Origin: Acanthornis magna
Lineage: Eukaryota; Chordata; Aves; Passeriformes; Acanthizidae
Direction: 5' to 3'
Length of the DNA stretch: 64,000 nucleotides
Assembly (NCBI GenBank): GCA_036785705.1
Contig: JAWUZG010000972.1
Coordinates: forward strand, 1 to 64,000
Part shown: positions 10,626 to 21,100 of the stretch, in pieces
How the letters are laid out: each line of letters begins with the position of its first letter
Numbering within the stretch: position 1 is the stretch's first letter
The notes under the pieces: generated by a model
What the model was told of the DNA's origin: nothing
Seen by the model: only the letters and a program-made list of their open reading frames with translations
Databases searched by the model: none
Program-made: the position numbers and the translations under genes

Positions 10626-10690
10626 AGGGGGAGGGGCCCCGGAGGTTCTGGGGGTCCTGGGGTTTCCCACCCCTCAGGGAAGGGGAAATG
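10626..10690. other. Short non-repetitive segment in the GABBR1 intron
   Basis: Contains GGCCCCGGAGGTTCTGGGGG and GGTTTCCCACCCCTCAGGG, which do not fit either flanking array. No exon could be supported on either strand, although a CTCAG acceptor-like sequence is present on the plus strand. Confidence 0.4.
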
Positions 10691-11258
10691 GGGGGGGGGG
10701 GCGTGGCCTTTGATGGGCGTGGCCTTTGATGGGCGTGGCCTTTGAGGGGGAGGGGTCATTGTGGGGTGTGGTCTTTTGAGGGGGAGGGCTGGGGCAGGGC
10801 CGTGGGGGCAGTGAGGGGGAGGGGCAGTGAGGGGGAGGGGCCATTGGGGGAGGGGTCAGTGAGGGGGCGTGGCCTTTTGAGGGGAGGGGCCATTGGGGGA
10901 GGGGTCAGTGAGGGGGAGGGCCAGTGAGGGGAGGGGCCATTGGGGGAGGGGTCAGTGAGGGGTGGGGCCTTTGGGGAGGGGCCAGTGAGGGGGAGGGGCA
11001 GTGAGGGGTGGGGCCATTGTGGGGGAGGGGCGAGGGGTGGGGGCTTTGGGGAGGGGTCAGTGAGGGGGAGGGGCCATTGGGGGAGGGGCCATTGAGGGGG
11101 AGGGGCCACTGAGGGGGAGGGGCCAATGGGGGGAAGGGACATCGAGGGGGTGTGGCCATTGATGGGTGTGGCTGTTGAGGGGGAGGGGCCAGGGGGGGAG
11201 GGGTCAGTGAGGGGGAGGGGCCAGTGAGGGGGAGGGGCCAATGGGGGAGGGGTCTGAC
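10690..11258. repeat. GC/CACCC-box array (GGGGGAGGGGCCATT / GGGCGTGGCC)
   Basis: Units of about 15-34 bp such as GGGGGAGGGGCCATTGGG and GAGGGGTCAGTGAGG, with GGGCGTGGCCTTTGA at the left end. GGGCGTGG resembles KLF/Sp binding sites, also seen at the GABBR1 promoter near 26.6 kb. An alternative (1b-type) GABBR1 promoter in this intron is conceivable because mammals have one between the same exons, but no 1b-specific exon was found. Confidence 0.7.
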
Positions 11259-11262
11259 TCAC

Positions 11263-11280
11263 CTGAGGAGGGGCGATGAG
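11263..11280 (-). CDS. GABBR1: GABBR1 18-nt microexon (linker between sushi 2 and ligand-binding domain)
   Basis: On the minus strand the sequence CTCATCGCCCCTCCTCAG is preceded by a pyrimidine-rich acceptor (TTTCCCCCCACAG) and followed by a near-perfect donor (GTGAGTCAGA). It is the only non-repeat piece between the two arrays here. With the phase-1 end of the sushi 2 exon and the phase-1 start of the next exon it reads P-H-R-P-S-S-G and then KKAV. The mammalian receptor has a similar short linker (VNRTPHSE) before RRAV, and my memory is that this is also a tiny exon (about 21 nt). Its length keeps the frame. Position, order, phase and both splice sites agree. Without transcript data it remains a prediction. 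Confidence 0.8.
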
Positions 11281-11299
11281 CTGTGGGGGGAAACTGAGT

Positions 11300-12868
11300 C
11301 ACACAGAGACCCCAAACCTCAGAAACACCAAACTTCCCCAAAAAAACCCAAAAACCCAAACCCAAAAAACCCCAAATCCCACAGACCCCAAACCCCAGAG
11401 ACCCCAAACCCCAAAAAAACTCCAAACCTCAGAAACACCAAACTCCCCCCAAAAAAACCCAAAAACCCAAACCCCAAAAAAAACCCAAATCCCACAGACC
11501 CCAAACCTGAGAGACCCAAAGCCCAGAGACCCCAAACCTCAACCCCAGAGACCCCAGACCCCAAAGAATCTTCCCAGAAGACCCAGAGACCCCAAAACTC
11601 AACCCCAGAGACCCCAAAGCCCAGAGACCCCAAACCCAGAGACCCCAAACCCCAGAGACCCCAAACTCCACCCCAGACTCCCCAGACCCCAAAACTCAAA
11701 CCAGAGATCCCAAACTTCAGAGACCCCAAACCCTAAAAAAACACCAAACTACCAGAAAAACCCAAACCCCAGAGACCCCAAACCTCAGAGACCCCAAACC
11801 CCAAAACTCAAAACCAGAGACCCCAAACCCCACCCCAAACCCCAAAAAAACACCAAACTACAAAAAAACCCAAACCTCAGAGACCCCAAACCCCACCCCA
11901 AACTCCCCCAGACCCCAAACCCCACCCCAGAGACCCCAAACCCCAAAACTCAAAACCAGAGACCCCAAACCCCACCCCAAACCCCAAAAAAACACCAAAC
12001 TACAAAAAAAACCCCAAACCCCAGAGACCCCAAACCCCACCCCAAACTCCCCCAGACCCCAAACCTCAACCCCAGAGACCCCAAACCCCACAGACCCCAA
12101 ACCTCAGAGACCCCAAACCCCACCCTAAGGACCCCAGACCCCAAATACCTTCCCAGAAGACCCCAAACCCCACCCCAAACTCCCCCAGATCCCAAAAACC
12201 TTCTCAAAAGACCCCAGAGACCCAAACCCAACCCCAGAGACCCCAGACCCCAAAACTCAAACCCAGAGACCCCAAACCCCACCCCAAACTCCCCCAGACC
12301 CAAAAACCTTCTCCAAAGACCCCAGAGACCCCAAACCCAACCCCAGAGACCCCAAACCCCAAAACTCAAAACCAGAGACCCCAAACTTCAGAGACCCCAA
12401 ACTTCAGAGATCCCAAACCCCAAAAAAACACCAAACTACAAAAAAACCCCAGAGACCCCAAACCTCAGAGACCCCAAACCCCACCCCGAAGCCCCCAGAC
12501 CCCAAAACTCAAACCCAGAGACCCCAAACCCCACCCCAAACTCCATCCCAGAGACCCCAAACCCCACAGACCCCAAACTTCAGAGACCCCAAACCCCAAA
12601 AAAACACCAAACTACAAAAAAAAACCCAAACCCCAGAGACCCCAAACCCCACCCTGAAGCCCCAGACCCCAAAACTCAAAACCAGAGACCCCAAACCCCA
12701 AAGATCCCCAAATCCAACTCCAGGAACCTCCCAAGGAACCTCCGAAGAACCCAAACTCCAACTCCACAAACATCTGAAGATCCCAACCCCAGAGACCCCA
12801 AAGTTTACACCCCAAAGCTCCCCAGACCCCAAAAACTCAACCCCAAAATGCCCCCGAAGCCCCCCGGG
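11300..12868. repeat. (ACCCCAAACCCCAGAG)n minisatellite
   Basis: Roughly 16-bp units GACCCCAAACCCCAGA with CCCCAAAAAAACACCAAACT variants. It is G-rich (GGGGTTTGGGGTCTCT) on the GABBR1 sense strand. It fills the intron between the sushi 2 exon and the microexon. A 658-codon plus frame (K/P/Q/T/N-rich) is a repeat translation that happens to run through the antisense of the sushi 2 exon. Confidence 0.92.
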
Positions 12869-12879
12869 GGTGCACTCAC

Positions 12880-13067
12880 GCTCGCAGAGAGGTTTGGGGT
12901 TGCTCCAGCGGCCGCTCTTGTGCAGTTGCTGCGGGCGGCGCCCACCAGGCGGAAGCCGGCGTCGCACCGGAACTCGGCCCAGGTGCCCTCCACGGGGACC
13001 CTCTCCATGGCCCCGGGGGTCACCTGGCCGTTCTCCAGGCTCAGGTGCAGCTTGGGACACGTCCGCA
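12880..13067 (-). CDS. GABBR1: GABBR1 exon: second sushi (CCP) module, with apparent 2-nt frameshift
   Basis: 188 nt, minus strand, between a CTCCTCAG acceptor and a GAGC/GTGAGT donor. It encodes the second complement-control-protein module of the long GABA-B1a ectodomain, which in mammals helps target the receptor to axon terminals. It reads L-R-T-C-P-K, HLSLENGQV, TWAEFRCDAGFRLVG and ARSNC in one frame. The end of the module, SGRWSNPKPLCE with its last cysteine, lies in a different frame. Between the third Cys codon and the GRW motif there are 8 nt where the human protein implies 6. The surplus looks like a CA duplication (TGCACAAG for TGCAAG; plus-strand TGTG at 12919-12922). Exon phases require a length divisible by three, and 188 is not. 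It may be a sequencing or assembly error, a real disabling change, or an unrecognised splice variant. Three partial copies of its first 107 nt lie upstream. Confidence 0.88.
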
Positions 13068-13410
13068 CTGAGGAGGACATCAGGAGGAGGTGGTCAGGGT
13101 GGTCGTGGTGGTCAAGAGATGGTCATGGTCATGGTGATGGTCAAGTGATGGTCATGGTGGTGGTCATGGTCAAGATGATGGTCAAGAGATGGTCAAGGTC
13201 ATGGTGGTGCTCAAGAGATGGCCATGGTCAGGTGATGGCCATGGTCAGATGATGGTCATGGTCAGGTGATGGTCATGGTCAGGTGATGGTCATGGTCAGG
13301 TGATGGCCATGGTCAGATGATGGTCATGGTCAGGTGATGGTCATGGTCAGGTGATGGTCATGGTCAGGTGATGGTCATGGTCAGGTGATGGTCACGGTCA
13401 GGTGATGATG

Positions 13411-13517
13411 GTCACACCGGAACTCGGCCCAGGTGCCCTCCACGGGGACCCTCTCCATGGCCCCGGGGGTCACCTGGCCGTTCTCCAGGCTCAGGTGCAG
13501 CTTGGGACACGTCCGCA
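13411..13517 (-). pseudogene. Partial copy 1 of sushi 2 exon (acceptor plus first 107 nt)
   Basis: Minus strand: acceptor CTCCTCAG, then the same sequence as the true exon from its first base through TGGGCCGAGTTCCGG, ending where the true exon continues into the Cys-Asp-Ala codons and the copy runs into the minisatellite. Essentially identical to the true exon. No donor follows. Confidence 0.9.
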
Positions 13518-13859
13518 CTGAGGAGGACATCAGGAGGAGGTGGTCAGGGTGGTCGTGGTGGTCAAGAGATGGTCATGGTCATGGTGATGGTCAAGTGATG
13601 GTCATGGTGGTGGTCATGGTCAAGATGATGGTCAAGAGATGGTCAAGGTCATGGTGGTGCTCAAGAGATGGCCATGGTCAGGTGATGGCCATGGTCAGAT
13701 GATGGTCATGGTCAGGTGATGGTCATGTCAGGTGATGGTCATGGTCAGGTGATGGCCATGGTCAGATGATGGTCATGGTCAGGTGATGGTCATGGTCAGG
13801 TGATGGTCATGGTCAGGTGATGGTCATGGTCAGGTGATGGTCACGGTCAGGTGATGATG

Positions 13860-13966
13860 GTCACACCGGAACTCGGCCCAGGTGCCCTCCACGGGGACCC
13901 TCTCCATGGCCCCGGGGGTCACCTGGCCGTTCTCCAGGCTCAGGTGCAGCTTGGGACACGTCCGCA
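13860..13966 (-). pseudogene. Partial copy 2 of sushi 2 exon
   Basis: Same 107-nt exon start plus acceptor, 449 bp upstream of copy 1 in GABBR1 sense. The flanking acceptor reads CTGTCCTCCTCAG. Identical in the coding part as far as compared. Confidence 0.9.
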
Positions 13967-14441
13967 CTGAGGAGGACAGCGGCAGGTGGAGAAGGTCAGG
14001 GTCATGGTCATGGTGGTGGTCAAGTGATGGTCATGGTGGTGGTCATGGTCAAGATGATGGTCAAGAGATGGTCAAGGTCATGGTGGTGCTCAAGAGATGG
14101 CCATGGTCAGGTGATGGCCATGGTCAAGTGATGATGGCCATGGTCAGGTGATGGTCATGGTCAGGTGATGATGGCCATGGTCAGGTGATGATGGCCATGG
14201 TCAGGTGATGATGGTCATGGTCAGGTGATGGCCATGGTCAGGTGATGATGGTCATGGTCAGGTGATGATGGCCATGGTCAGGTGATGATGGCCATGGTCA
14301 GGTGATGATGGCCATGGTCAGGTGATGGCCATGGTCAGGTGATGATGGCCATGGTCAGGTGATGATCATGGTCAGGTGATGGCCATGGTCAGGTGATGAT
14401 GGCCATGGTCAGGTGATGATGGCCATGGTCAGGTGACAATG

Positions 14442-14548
14442 GTCACACTGGATCTCGGCCCAGGTGCCCTCCACGGGGACCCTCTCCATGGCCCCGGGGG
14501 TCACCTGGCCGTTCTCCAGGCTCAGGTGCAGCTTGGGACACGTCTGCA
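14442..14548 (-). pseudogene. Partial copy 3 of sushi 2 exon, slightly diverged
   Basis: The most distant copy (582 bp beyond copy 2). It has changes including GCAGACG for GCGGACG at the exon start (Arg to Gln) and GAGATCCAG for GAGTTCCGG near the end. This fits decay with distance from the true exon. Confidence 0.88.
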
Positions 14549-16898
14549 CTGAGGAGGACAGCGGCAGGTGGTCATGGTTGAGGTGGTGGTGATGGTCAAG
14601 AGAAGGTCGTGGTCATGGTGGTCATGGTCAAGAGATGGTCATGGTCATGGTGGTGGTCAAGAAGTCATGGTCATGGTGGTAGTCAGGTGATGGTTGCGGT
14701 CATGGTCATGGTCCTGGTGGTGGTCAAGAAGTGGTCATGGTCATGGTGATGGTCAAGTGATGGTCGTGGTCACAGTGATGGTGATGGTGGTGGTTATGGT
14801 CGTGGTGGTCATGGTCAAGATGGTGGTCGAGAGATGGTCATGGTCAGGTGATGGTCATGGTGGTGGTGGCGGTGGTCAAGACATGGTCATGGTGATGGTC
14901 AAGAGATGGTCACGGTGATGGTCAAGAGATGGTCACGGTGATGGTCAAGAGATGGTCAGGGCGATGGTCAAGAGATGGTCATGGTCATGCTGACATTCAA
15001 GAGATGGTCATGGTCAGGGTGGTGGTGGTGGCCAAGAGATGGTGGTGGTCATGGTGGTGGTCATGGTCTCAGTGGTGGTCAAGTGATGGTCATGGAGGTG
15101 GTCCTAATGGTGGTCAACGTCATGGTGATGGTCAAGTGATGGTGGTGGTCATGGTGGTGGTCAAGAGATGGTCATGGTCAGGTGATGGCCACAGTCAGGT
15201 GATGGTCAGGTGATGATGGTCATGGTCAGGTGATGGCCATGGTCAGGTGATGGCCACAGTCAGGTGATGGTCAGGTGATGATGGTCATGGTCAGGTGATG
15301 GTCAGGTGATGGTCAGGTGATGATGGCCATGGTCAGGTGATGGTCATGGTCAGGTGATGATGGTCATGGTCAGGTGATGGCCATGGTCAGGTGATGGCCA
15401 TGGTCAGGTGATGATGGCCATGGTCAGGTGATGGTCATGGTCAGGTGATGATGGTCATGGTCAGGTGATGGCCATGGTCAGGTGATGGCCATGGTCAGGT
15501 GATGGCCATGGTCAGGTGATGATGGTCATGGTCAGGTGATGGTCATGGTCAGGTGATGATGGCCATGGTCAGGTGATGGTCATGGTCAGGTGATGATGGT
15601 CACAGTCAGGTGATGGTCATGGTCAGGTGATGATGGTCATGGTCAGGTGATTGTCCTGGTCAGGTGATGGCCATGGTCAGGTGATGATGGTCATGGTCAG
15701 GTGATTGTCCTGGTCAGGTGATGGCCATGGTCAGGTGATGATGGCCATGGTCAGGTGATGGTCATGGTCAGGTGATGATGGTCACAGTCAGGTGATGGCC
15801 ATGGTCAGGTGATGATGGTCATGGTCAGGTGATGATGGCCAGGGTCAGGTGATGATGGTCATGGTCAGGTGATGATGGTCATGGTCAGGTGATGATGGTC
15901 ATGGTCAGGTGATGGCCATGGTCAGGTGATGGCCATGGTCAGGTGATGGCCATGGTCAGGTGATGATGGTCATGGTCAGGTGATGATGGCCATGGCCAGG
16001 TGATGGCCATGGTCAGGTGATGATGGTCATGGTCAGGTGATGATGGTCATGGTCAGGTGATGGTCAGGTGATGGTCAGGTGATGATGGCCATGGTCAGGT
16101 GATGGCCATGGTCAGGTGATGGCCATGGTCAGGTGATGATGGTCATGGTCAGGTGATGATGGCCATGGTCAGGTGATGGTCAGGTGATGGTCAGGTGATG
16201 ATGGCCATGGTCAGGTGATGGTCATGGTCAGGTGATGATGGTCATGGTCAGGTGATGGCCATGGTCAGGTGATGGCCATGGTCAGGTGATGATGGCCATG
16301 GTCAGGTGATGGTCATGGTCAGGTGATGATGGTCACAGTCAGGTGATGGTCATGGTCAGGTGATGGCCATGGTCAGGTGATGATGGCCATGGTCAGGTGA
16401 TGGCCATGGTCAGGTGATGATGGCCATGGTCAGGTGATGATGGTCATGGTCAGGTGATGATGGCCATGGTCAGGTGATGGCCATGGTCAGGTGATGGCCA
16501 CGGTGATGGTCAAGATGATGACGATGGTCAAGATCATGGTGATGATGGATTGGGGACACTGATGGGATTGGGGACATGGATGGGATTGGGGACATTGATG
16601 GGACATTGATGGGATGGAGAACACCAAAAAAAATGGGGACATCGATGGGATTGGGGACACTGATGGGATTGGGGACACTGATGGGATTGGGGACACCAAC
16701 AAAATGGGGACACTGATGGGATGGGGACACGGATGGGACATTGATGGGACATTGACAGTGACGAGATGGAGCCATTGATGAGATTGGAAACATTTATGGA
16801 ATTGGGAACACTTACGGAACAAAAACCCCAAAAAACCCCAGAATTTTGGCCACCAAGGTGGCACCAAGAACCCCAAGTGACACGGCGGTGACACTCAC

Positions 16899-16973
16899 GG
16901 CAGCGGCTGGGGTGTCCCATGGCCGTCCAGGTGCCGTCGCGCTGGCATTTCCTGACCTTGGGCCCCACGATCG
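16899..16973 (-). pseudogene. Partial copy of sushi 1 exon 3' end (with donor), farthest
   Basis: Minus strand: the last ~75 nt of the sushi 1 exon (from ATCGTGGGGCCCAAG to CGCTGCC) followed by GTGAGTGTCA. It lacks an acceptor. The intronic sequence after the donor differs from the other copies (CACCGCCGTGTCACTTGGGG), so it is the most diverged. Confidence 0.9.
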
Positions 16974-17710
16974 ATGGGATGGGGACGGGGATGGGACTGG
17001 GGACACTGATGGGATTGGGACATTGATGGATTGGGGACATTGATGGATTGGGGACATTGATGGGATTGGGGTCATTGATGGATTGGGGACACTGATGGGA
17101 TTGGGGACACTGATGGGATTGGGGACACTGATGGGATTGGGGACATTGATGGGATGGGAACACCAACAAAATGGGGACATTGATGGAACAATGACACTGC
17201 TGGGATTTGGGACATTGATGGGATTGGGGACATTGATGGAATGGGATCACTTATGGGATGGAGAACATTTATGGGATTGGGATCATTTATGAGATTGGGA
17301 ACACCAAAAAAATGGGGACATGGATGGGATTGGGGACATTGATGGACTGGGGACACTGATGGGATTGGGGCATGGATGGGAATGGGGACATGGATGGATT
17401 GGGAACATTTTTGGGACTGGGAACATTTTTGGGATTGGGAACATTTACGGAATCGAGAACATTGATGGGATGGAGAACATTTATGGGAATGGGGACATTG
17501 ATGAGATTGGGGACATTTATGGGATGGAGAATATTGATGGAATTGGGGACATTGATGGGACAGTGACGAGATGGAGCCATTGATGGGATTGGAAACATTT
17601 ATAGGATTTGGAATATATTTTGGGATCTACAACACTCACGAGGTGAAGCCACCAAAAAATCGAGAACTTTGGCCACCAAGGTGGCACCAAGGACCTCGAG
17701 TGACACTCAC

Positions 17711-17785
17711 GGCAGCGGCTGGGGTGTCCCATGGCCGTCCAGGTGCCGTCGCGCTGGCATTTCCTGACCTTGGGCCCCACGATTG
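17711..17785 (-). pseudogene. Partial copy of sushi 1 exon 3' end (with donor), middle
   Basis: The same 75-nt exon end plus GTGAGTGTCACTCGAGG. The intron part shared with the true exon extends through TTCTCGATTTTTTGGTGG. Upstream it begins at CCATCAATCGTGGGG instead of the true exon's GAGCGCGAGATCGTG. Confidence 0.9.
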
Positions 17786-18682
17786 ATGGGATGGGGACGG
17801 GGATGGGACTGGGGACACTGATGGGATTGGGACATTGATGGGATGGGGACATTGATGGATTGGGGACACTGATGGGATTAGGGACACTGATGGGAGTGGG
17901 GACACTGATGGGATAGGTGGCCCAAAAAAAGGGGGACATTTATAGGATTGGGGACATTGATGGATTGGGGACACTGATGGGATTGGGGACATCGATGGGA
18001 TTGGGGACGGGGATGGGATTGGGGACATTGATGGGATTGGGGACACTGATGGGATTGGGGACACTGATGGGATTGGGGACATTGATGGGATGGGAACACC
18101 AACAAAATGGGGACATTGATGGAACAATGACACTGCTGGGATTTGGGACATTGATGGATTGGGGACATTGATGGAATGGGATCACTTATGGGATGGAGAA
18201 CATTTATGGGATTGGGATCATTTATGAGATTGGGAACACCAAAAAAATGGGGACATGGATGGGATTGGGGACACTGATGGGATTGGGGACATGGATGGGA
18301 TTGGGGTCATTGATGGATTGGGGACACTGATGGGATTGGGGACACTGATGGGATTGGGGACATGGATGGGACTGGGGACATGGATGGATTGGGAACATTT
18401 TTGGGATTGGGAACATTTACGGAATCGAGAACATTGATGGGCTGGAGAACATTTATGGGAATGGGGACATTGATGAGATTGGGGACATTTATGGGATGGA
18501 GAATATTGATGGAATTGGGGACATTGATGGGACAGTGACGAGATGGAGCCATTGATGGGATTGGAAACATTTATAGGATTTGGAATATATTTTGGGATCT
18601 ACAACACTCACGAGGTGAAGCCACCAAAAAATCGAGAACTTTGGCCACCAAGGTGGCACCAAGGACCTCGAGTGACACTCAC

Positions 18683-18757
18683 GGCAGCGGCTGGGGTGTC
18701 CCATGGCCGTCCAGGTGCCGTCGCGCTGGCATTTCCTGACCTTGGGCCCCACGATCG
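18683..18757 (-). pseudogene. Partial copy of sushi 1 exon 3' end (with donor), nearest
   Basis: Identical exon end and donor, 810 bp from the donor of the true exon (19493). Its following ~800 bp of intron are nearly identical to those after the true exon, so it is a recent unit. Confidence 0.9.
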
Positions 18758-19492
18758 ATGGGATGGGGACGGGGATGGGACTGGGGACACTGATGGGATT
18801 GGGACATTGATGGATTGGGGACATTGATGGATTGGGGACATTGATGGGATTGGGGTCATTGATGGATTGGGGACACTGATGGATTGGGGACACTGATGGG
18901 ATTGGGGACACTGATGGGATTGGGGACATTGATGGGATGGAACACCAACAAAATGGGGACATTGATGGAACAATGACACTGCTGGGATTTGGGACATTGA
19001 TGGGATTGGGGACATTGATGGAATGGGATCACTTATGGGATGGAGAACATTTATGGGATTGGGATCATTTATGAGATTGGGAACACCAAAAAAATGGGGA
19101 CATGGATGGGATTGGGGACATTGATGGACTGGGGACACTGATGGGATTGGGGCATGGATGGGAATGGGGACATGGATGGATTGGGAACATTTTTGGGACT
19201 GGGAACATTTTTGGGATTGGGAACATTTACGGAATCGAGAACATTGATGGGATGGAGAACATTTATGGGAATGGGGACATTGATGAGATTGGGGACATTT
19301 ATGGGATGGAGAATATTGATGGAATTGGGGACATTGATGGGACAGTGACGAGATGGAGCCATTGATGGGATTGGAAACATTTATAGGATTTGGAATATAT
19401 TTTGGGATCTACAACACTCACGAGGTGAAGCCACCAAAAAATCGAGAACTTTGGCCACCAAGGTGGCACCAAGGACCTCGAGTGACACTCAC

Positions 19493-19696
19493 GGCAGCGG
19501 CTGGGGTGTCCCATGGCCGTCCAGGTGCCGTCGCGCTGGCATTTCCTGACCTTGGGCCCCACGATCTCGCGCTCGGGGCGGCACACGTACTCGATCTCGT
19601 AGTCGAAGGGCAGGAAGCGAACGCTGCGCACCTCCTCCGGCGTCAGCCCGCGGTACCGAATGCCCCCGTCCCGCGGGGGGTGGATGATCTGACAGC
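19493..19696 (-). CDS. GABBR1: GABBR1 exon: first sushi (CCP) module
   Basis: 204 nt, minus strand, CAG acceptor at 19697-19699 and TGCC/GTGAGT donor. Translation with the preceding G gives [20 protein letters not shown], then [23 protein letters not shown] and GHPSRC. This is the first complement-control-protein module found only in the long GABA-B1a isoform, with the expected Cys pattern and the conserved GGIRYRGLT and DYEIEYVCR motifs of the human protein. Phases match both neighbours (enters after 1 nt of a codon, leaves after 1 nt). Uniquely, both edges are amplified: 8 copies of its first ~31 nt lie upstream and 3 copies of its last 75 nt lie downstream. Confidence 0.95.
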
Positions 19697-19869
19697 CTGG
19701 GGACCCCGAAAAATTTGGGGTTGGGGTCGGAAAATTCGGGATCGGCACAGAAAATTTGGGGTTGGTACCGAAAAATTTGGGATTGGCACAGAAAATTTGG
19801 GTAGGAACACAAAAGTTTGGGATTGGACACAGAAATTTGGGATTGGCCACCAAAGTTTGGGGATGGACA

Positions 19870-21100
19870 CAGAAGTCCCGCGGGGGGTGGATGATCTGAC
19901 AGCCTGGGGGACCCCGAAAAATTTGGGATTGGTCCCAAAAATTTGGGTTTGGCAGTGAAAATTTGGGGTTGGGGTCAGAAATATGGGATTGGTACCAAAA
20001 ATTTGGGGTTGGACACAAAATTTGGGGACGGACACAGAAGTCCCGTGGGGGGTGGATGATCTGACAGCCTGGGGACCCCGAAAAATTTGGGATTGGTCCC
20101 AAAAATTTGGGTTTGGCAGTGAAAATTTGGGGTTGGGGTCAGAAATATGGGATTGGTACCAAAAATTTGGGGTTGGACACAAAATTTGGGGACGGACACA
20201 GAAGTCCCGTGGGGGGTGGATGATCTGACAGCCTGGGGACCCCGAAAAATTTGGGATTGGTCCCAAAAATTTGGGTTTGGCAGTGAAAATTTGGGGTTGG
20301 GGTCAGAAATATGGGATTGGTACCAAAAATTTGGGGGTTGGACACAAAATTTGGGGACGGACACAGAAGTCCTGTGGGGGGTGGATGATCTGACAGCCTG
20401 GGGACCCCGAAAAATTTGGGGTTGGGGTCGGAAAATTCGGGATCAGATCCAAAAATTTGGGATCAGATCCAAAAATTCAGGATCAGATCCAAAAATTTGG
20501 GATTGGGGTCAAGAATATGGGATTGGGGCCACAAAACATGGGATTGGCACTGAAAATTTGGGGACGGGTCCCGCCGGGGGGTGGATGATCTGACAGCCTG
20601 GGGACCCCGAAATTTGGAGTTGGGGTCGGAAAATTTGGGTTTGGCACAGAAAATTTGGGGTTGGTACCGAAAATTCGGGTTTGGGGTCAGGAATTTGGGA
20701 TTGGGCACCAAAAGTTTGGGGATGGACACAAAATTTGGGGATGGACACAGAAATCCCGCGGGGGGGTGAATGGCCTGACAGCCTGGGGACCCCGAAATTT
20801 GGGATTGGTCCCAAAAAATTTGGGTTTGGCACAGAAAATTTGGGGTTGGGGTCAGGAATTTGGGTTTGGCACCAAAGTTTGGGGATGGACAGAGAAGTCC
20901 CGCGGGGGGTGGATGATCTGACAGCCTGGGGACCCCGAAAATTTGGGATTGGGGTCAGAAAATTCAGGATCAGATCCAAAAATTTGGGATCGGGTTCAGA
21001 AATTCAGGAATGGACATTAAAAAGTTTGGGGATGGACACAAAATTTGGGGACGGACACAGAAGTCCCGCGGGGGGTGGATGATCTGACAGCCTGGGGACC
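19870..21100 (-). repeat. Array of 8 sushi 1 exon-start copies with acceptor
   Basis: On the minus strand each unit contains CAG, then GCTGTCAGATCATCCACCC and CCCGCGGGAC (or a 1-nt variant), followed by TTCTGTGTCC instead of the true exon's GGGGGCATTC. Exon-start positions are 19903, 20068, 20232, 20397, 20597, 20782, 20925 and 21091 (true exon 19696), giving periods of 143-207 bp, most often ~165. Between them is AAATTTGGGATTGGTCCC-type repeat. In frame they read [17 protein letters not shown], creating a readthrough frame with no donor. The unit near 20782 has a changed ATGATC (GGCCATTCA for GATCATCCA). Confidence 0.92.

Larger units (their letters stand above)
13080..16545. repeat. (GGTCATGGTCAGGTGATG)n minisatellite
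   Basis: Units of 15-18 bp, CATGGTCAGGTGATGG / GATGATGGCCATGGTCAG, fill the acceptor side of the intron between sushi 1 and sushi 2. Between 13080 and 14550 the units are organised into ~450-bp (13.07, 13.52, 13.97 kb) and ~580-bp (14.55 kb) higher-order blocks, each carrying the start of the sushi 2 exon. Confidence 0.93.
16546..19480. repeat. (GGGATTGGGGACATTGAT)n minisatellite with 810/972-bp higher-order units
   Basis: Units of 17-18 bp, GATGGGATTGGGGACATT / GACACTGATGGGATTGGG. Four long blocks (starting near 16.55, 17.18, 18.13 and 19.0 kb) share the same order of variant units, including GAACATTTATGGGAATGGGG and GGAATATATTTTGGGATCT, and each ends with a copy of the sushi 1 exon end. 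It fills the donor side of the sushi 1-sushi 2 intron. Confidence 0.93.

Noticed and set aside
8109..10670. 853-codon minus-strand frame rich in Ser, Pro and Leu, and Glu/Arg/Gly frames on the plus strand
   Set aside because: Translation of a homopurine/homopyrimidine tract. The composition is dictated by GAGGAGGAA repeats and no conserved motif is present.
11276..13252. 658-codon plus-strand frame rich in Lys, Pro, Gln and Thr
   Set aside because: Repeat translation of ACCCCAAACCCCAGAG units running into the antisense of the GABBR1 sushi 2 exon.
19870..21100. CRISPR-like array (short identical segments separated by spacers)
   Set aside because: The repeats are the start of a vertebrate exon with its splice acceptor. 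The spacers are themselves related minisatellite units, and the window is eukaryotic.
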